28,878 nt of DNA from Spirogloea muscicola (Eukaryota > Streptophyta > Zygnematophyceae > Spirogloeales > Spirogloeaceae). Below are positions 27,571-28,878 of the stretch, piece by piece (positions within the stretch are counted from its first letter, which is position 1; the number at the start of each line of letters is the position of its first letter). Under the pieces are notes generated by a model that was not told the DNA's origin, ran no database searches, and was given only the letters and a program-made list of their open reading frames with translations. The stretch lies in contig WELB01000355.1 of assembly GCA_009602725.1 (NCBI GenBank), forward strand, positions 5,760-34,637, read 5' to 3'. Made by a program: the position numbers and the translations under genes.

Positions 27571-28878
27571 TCACCTGTCACGGAGTCCATGGAAGAAGCG
27601 CCGTCGTTTTGCCCGGGAATGTGTCCCGGCTTCTTTTAACGGCACGTAGTGCATGAAGTCGACCTGCAAATAGCAGCACCTTGCTTGTGTTGAAAGACCA
27701 CAATGTGAATCAGAGCTATGCAACAGACATTCATGTGATAGTAATGCCAAGTCGAAGCTTACAGCACTTGGAAACAGCCCAAGTCAAACAGCAAGTGTTC
27801 AGGAGAGCTTCCCCCGCTATACCGTGTCAGTGTTGCGTAACCCATAGCTCTTGAGCAGCTCATTATCTGCAACAAGGCGTTGGCCCTGGTAAGCCAAACA
27901 AAAGTTGCCCCAGACATGACTCCTGCCACACGGCCACAGTGTCTCGCATCTGTCAGGACTTTAGGATGGCAAGAGACTTGAGCTAGCGCAGGCAAACGGC
28001 CATCATGGATGTGTAGCATGCAACTGCTGCAGCGTAGCTGCCCTTGGGAGGCAATGACCAGCTCTTTGTGGTAGAAGCCAGACCGGTGTGCAAAGACAAA
28101 GCTCTGGCTGATATGGGACAGGTCAGACCCGCGCTCGTTCTGAAGAAGTACTGCCACAAACCATTTGCGGGCAAGCGCAAAAGAATCTACTACTTGACAG
28201 GGACTGGGTATCTGAAGGCCGGCAATGACTGCAACGCAGTGGCAGACCTCTGTGCGCATCTGGGCAGCCCTCTAGCCCGCTTGCATGTGCGGAGATTGGA
28301 GGGGCTACCGTCAGCCTAAACAGACGGAGAGCACAGCCTCTTGCAAAGGCCGTAGAGTGGATTGCACAGGGAGTCGACAAGAGCAGCAGGGAAGGAGCAG
28401 GCGGTCACCAGGAGATGTGGCGGTGGCCCAGGGCGCTCTGCTCCGCCTCGTTCACGACCTTTTCAACCGCGCGCTTGAGGTCGGAGATGGTCGCGCTGTT
28501 CATCACGGCGACCTCTGACAGGCAGACTCACCACAGCACGACTGCGTGTTTGTCAAGGGCGGCGCACGGACCAGATGCACGATGAGGGTGCCGCGTCTTC
28601 TACCCACTCGCGTGGCCGGGCCGAAGGTTGGAGCGGCTGACCGAAGGTCTGGCCGTCGAGCTTCTTGACGGTGAGCTTCATGGCGCTGCCCTTCTCCACG
28701 GCGATGAGGGTGTCGACATCCCGCAGGGAGGGGTTGGCGGCCAGGTCGGCCAGCACGGGGTCCTCGAGCAGAGTGGCCATGAGCGGCACAAACTTCTGGC
28801 GCCGTCCGAGGGGCAGCAGGTGGCGCTGGCGCGGCGGCGCCCGCGCGGGCGGGGGCGGCGCCGAGGGCGGCGAGGAGG
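27571..28878 (-). CDS. SNRNP25: U11/U12 small nuclear ribonucleoprotein 25 kDa protein (5' end outside window)
   Basis: Component of the U11 snRNP of the minor (U12-type) spliceosome, with a ubiquitin-like fold. Four exons in view join perfectly in phase: 28642 to beyond 28878, 28409-28514, 27823-27922, 27571-27663. They read MATLLEDPVLADLAANPSL, RDVDTLIAVEKGSAMKLTV, KKLDGQTFEVAVMNSATIS, DLKRAVEKVVNEAEQ, GHRHISWSHVWGNFCLAYQG, QRLVADNELLKSYGLRNTD, and a basic end HSRAKRRRFFHGLRDR. The DP-L-DL opening, the GSAM and LDG words, the HISW-VW core and the YG-RN segment match human and plant SNRNP25 in order. The first in-window ATG is at 28778-28780, but coding similarity (RRQKF) continues upstream and the frame is open to the right edge, so the true start is probably outside. 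The TGTAA motif at 27534 supports the 3' end. Other ubiquitin-like proteins are a poor alternative given the match along the whole length. Confidence 0.9.

Noticed and set aside
27923-28408. Plus-strand 91-codon frame (28044-28319) inside SNRNP25.
   Set aside because: It lies within a SNRNP25 intron, is antisense, and has no family resemblance; the flanking exons join in phase across it.

Overview
This is an intron-rich eukaryotic nuclear window, most likely from a green alga (Chlorophyta, perhaps a trebouxiophyte). The evidence is a plastid-type serine hydroxymethyltransferase with a transit-peptide-like leader, plant-like versions of the splicing proteins, about 50 short spliceosomal introns in six genes, a plant/algal LINE-type reverse transcriptase fragment, and TGTAA motifs (the usual chlorophyte polyadenylation signal) downstream of three of the genes. 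Lineage is an inference; a streptophyte alga is not excluded. Exon boundaries below were derived by hand from reading-frame phase, GT/AG sites and family conservation.

Layout, left to right. 1-404 (-): remnant of a non-LTR retrotransposon reverse transcriptase. 405-1456: non-coding sequence with copies of a dispersed hairpin repeat. 1457-5305 (-): 12-exon plastidial SHMT. 5306-6398: intergenic. 6399-11627 (-): 10-exon CDC5/CDC5L, the Myb-type core protein of the Prp19 complex. 11628-12058: GC-rich divergent promoter. 12059-16285 (+): 9-exon DEAH-box helicase PRP43/DHX15. 16286-18115: repeat-rich intergenic DNA with three diverged copies of one unit plus hairpin repeats. 18245-23895 (+): 16-exon secreted subtilisin-like protease with I9 prodomain, PA-type insert and a C-terminal domain. 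23896-24689: intergenic between convergent genes. 24690-26579 (-): 5-exon F-box protein with Sel1-like repeats. 26580-27570: intergenic. 27571 to the right edge (-): U11/U12 snRNP 25 kDa protein (SNRNP25), its 5' end lying outside the window.

Three of the six genes encode spliceosome parts. CDC5 (catalytic-core scaffold) and PRP43 (lariat-spliceosome disassembly) sit head to head on a shared 431-bp promoter region, and SNRNP25 belongs to the minor spliceosome. No unknown multi-gene system is evident. The most interesting items are the SNRNP25 gene in a probable chlorophyte, the CDC5-PRP43 head-to-head pair, an irregular splice junction inside PRP43, and an uncharacterised dispersed repeat family present in several places, including an SHMT intron. 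Three single N bases (5224, 11772, 18245) all fall in GC-rich first-exon or promoter sequence, one of them on the probable start codon of the protease.
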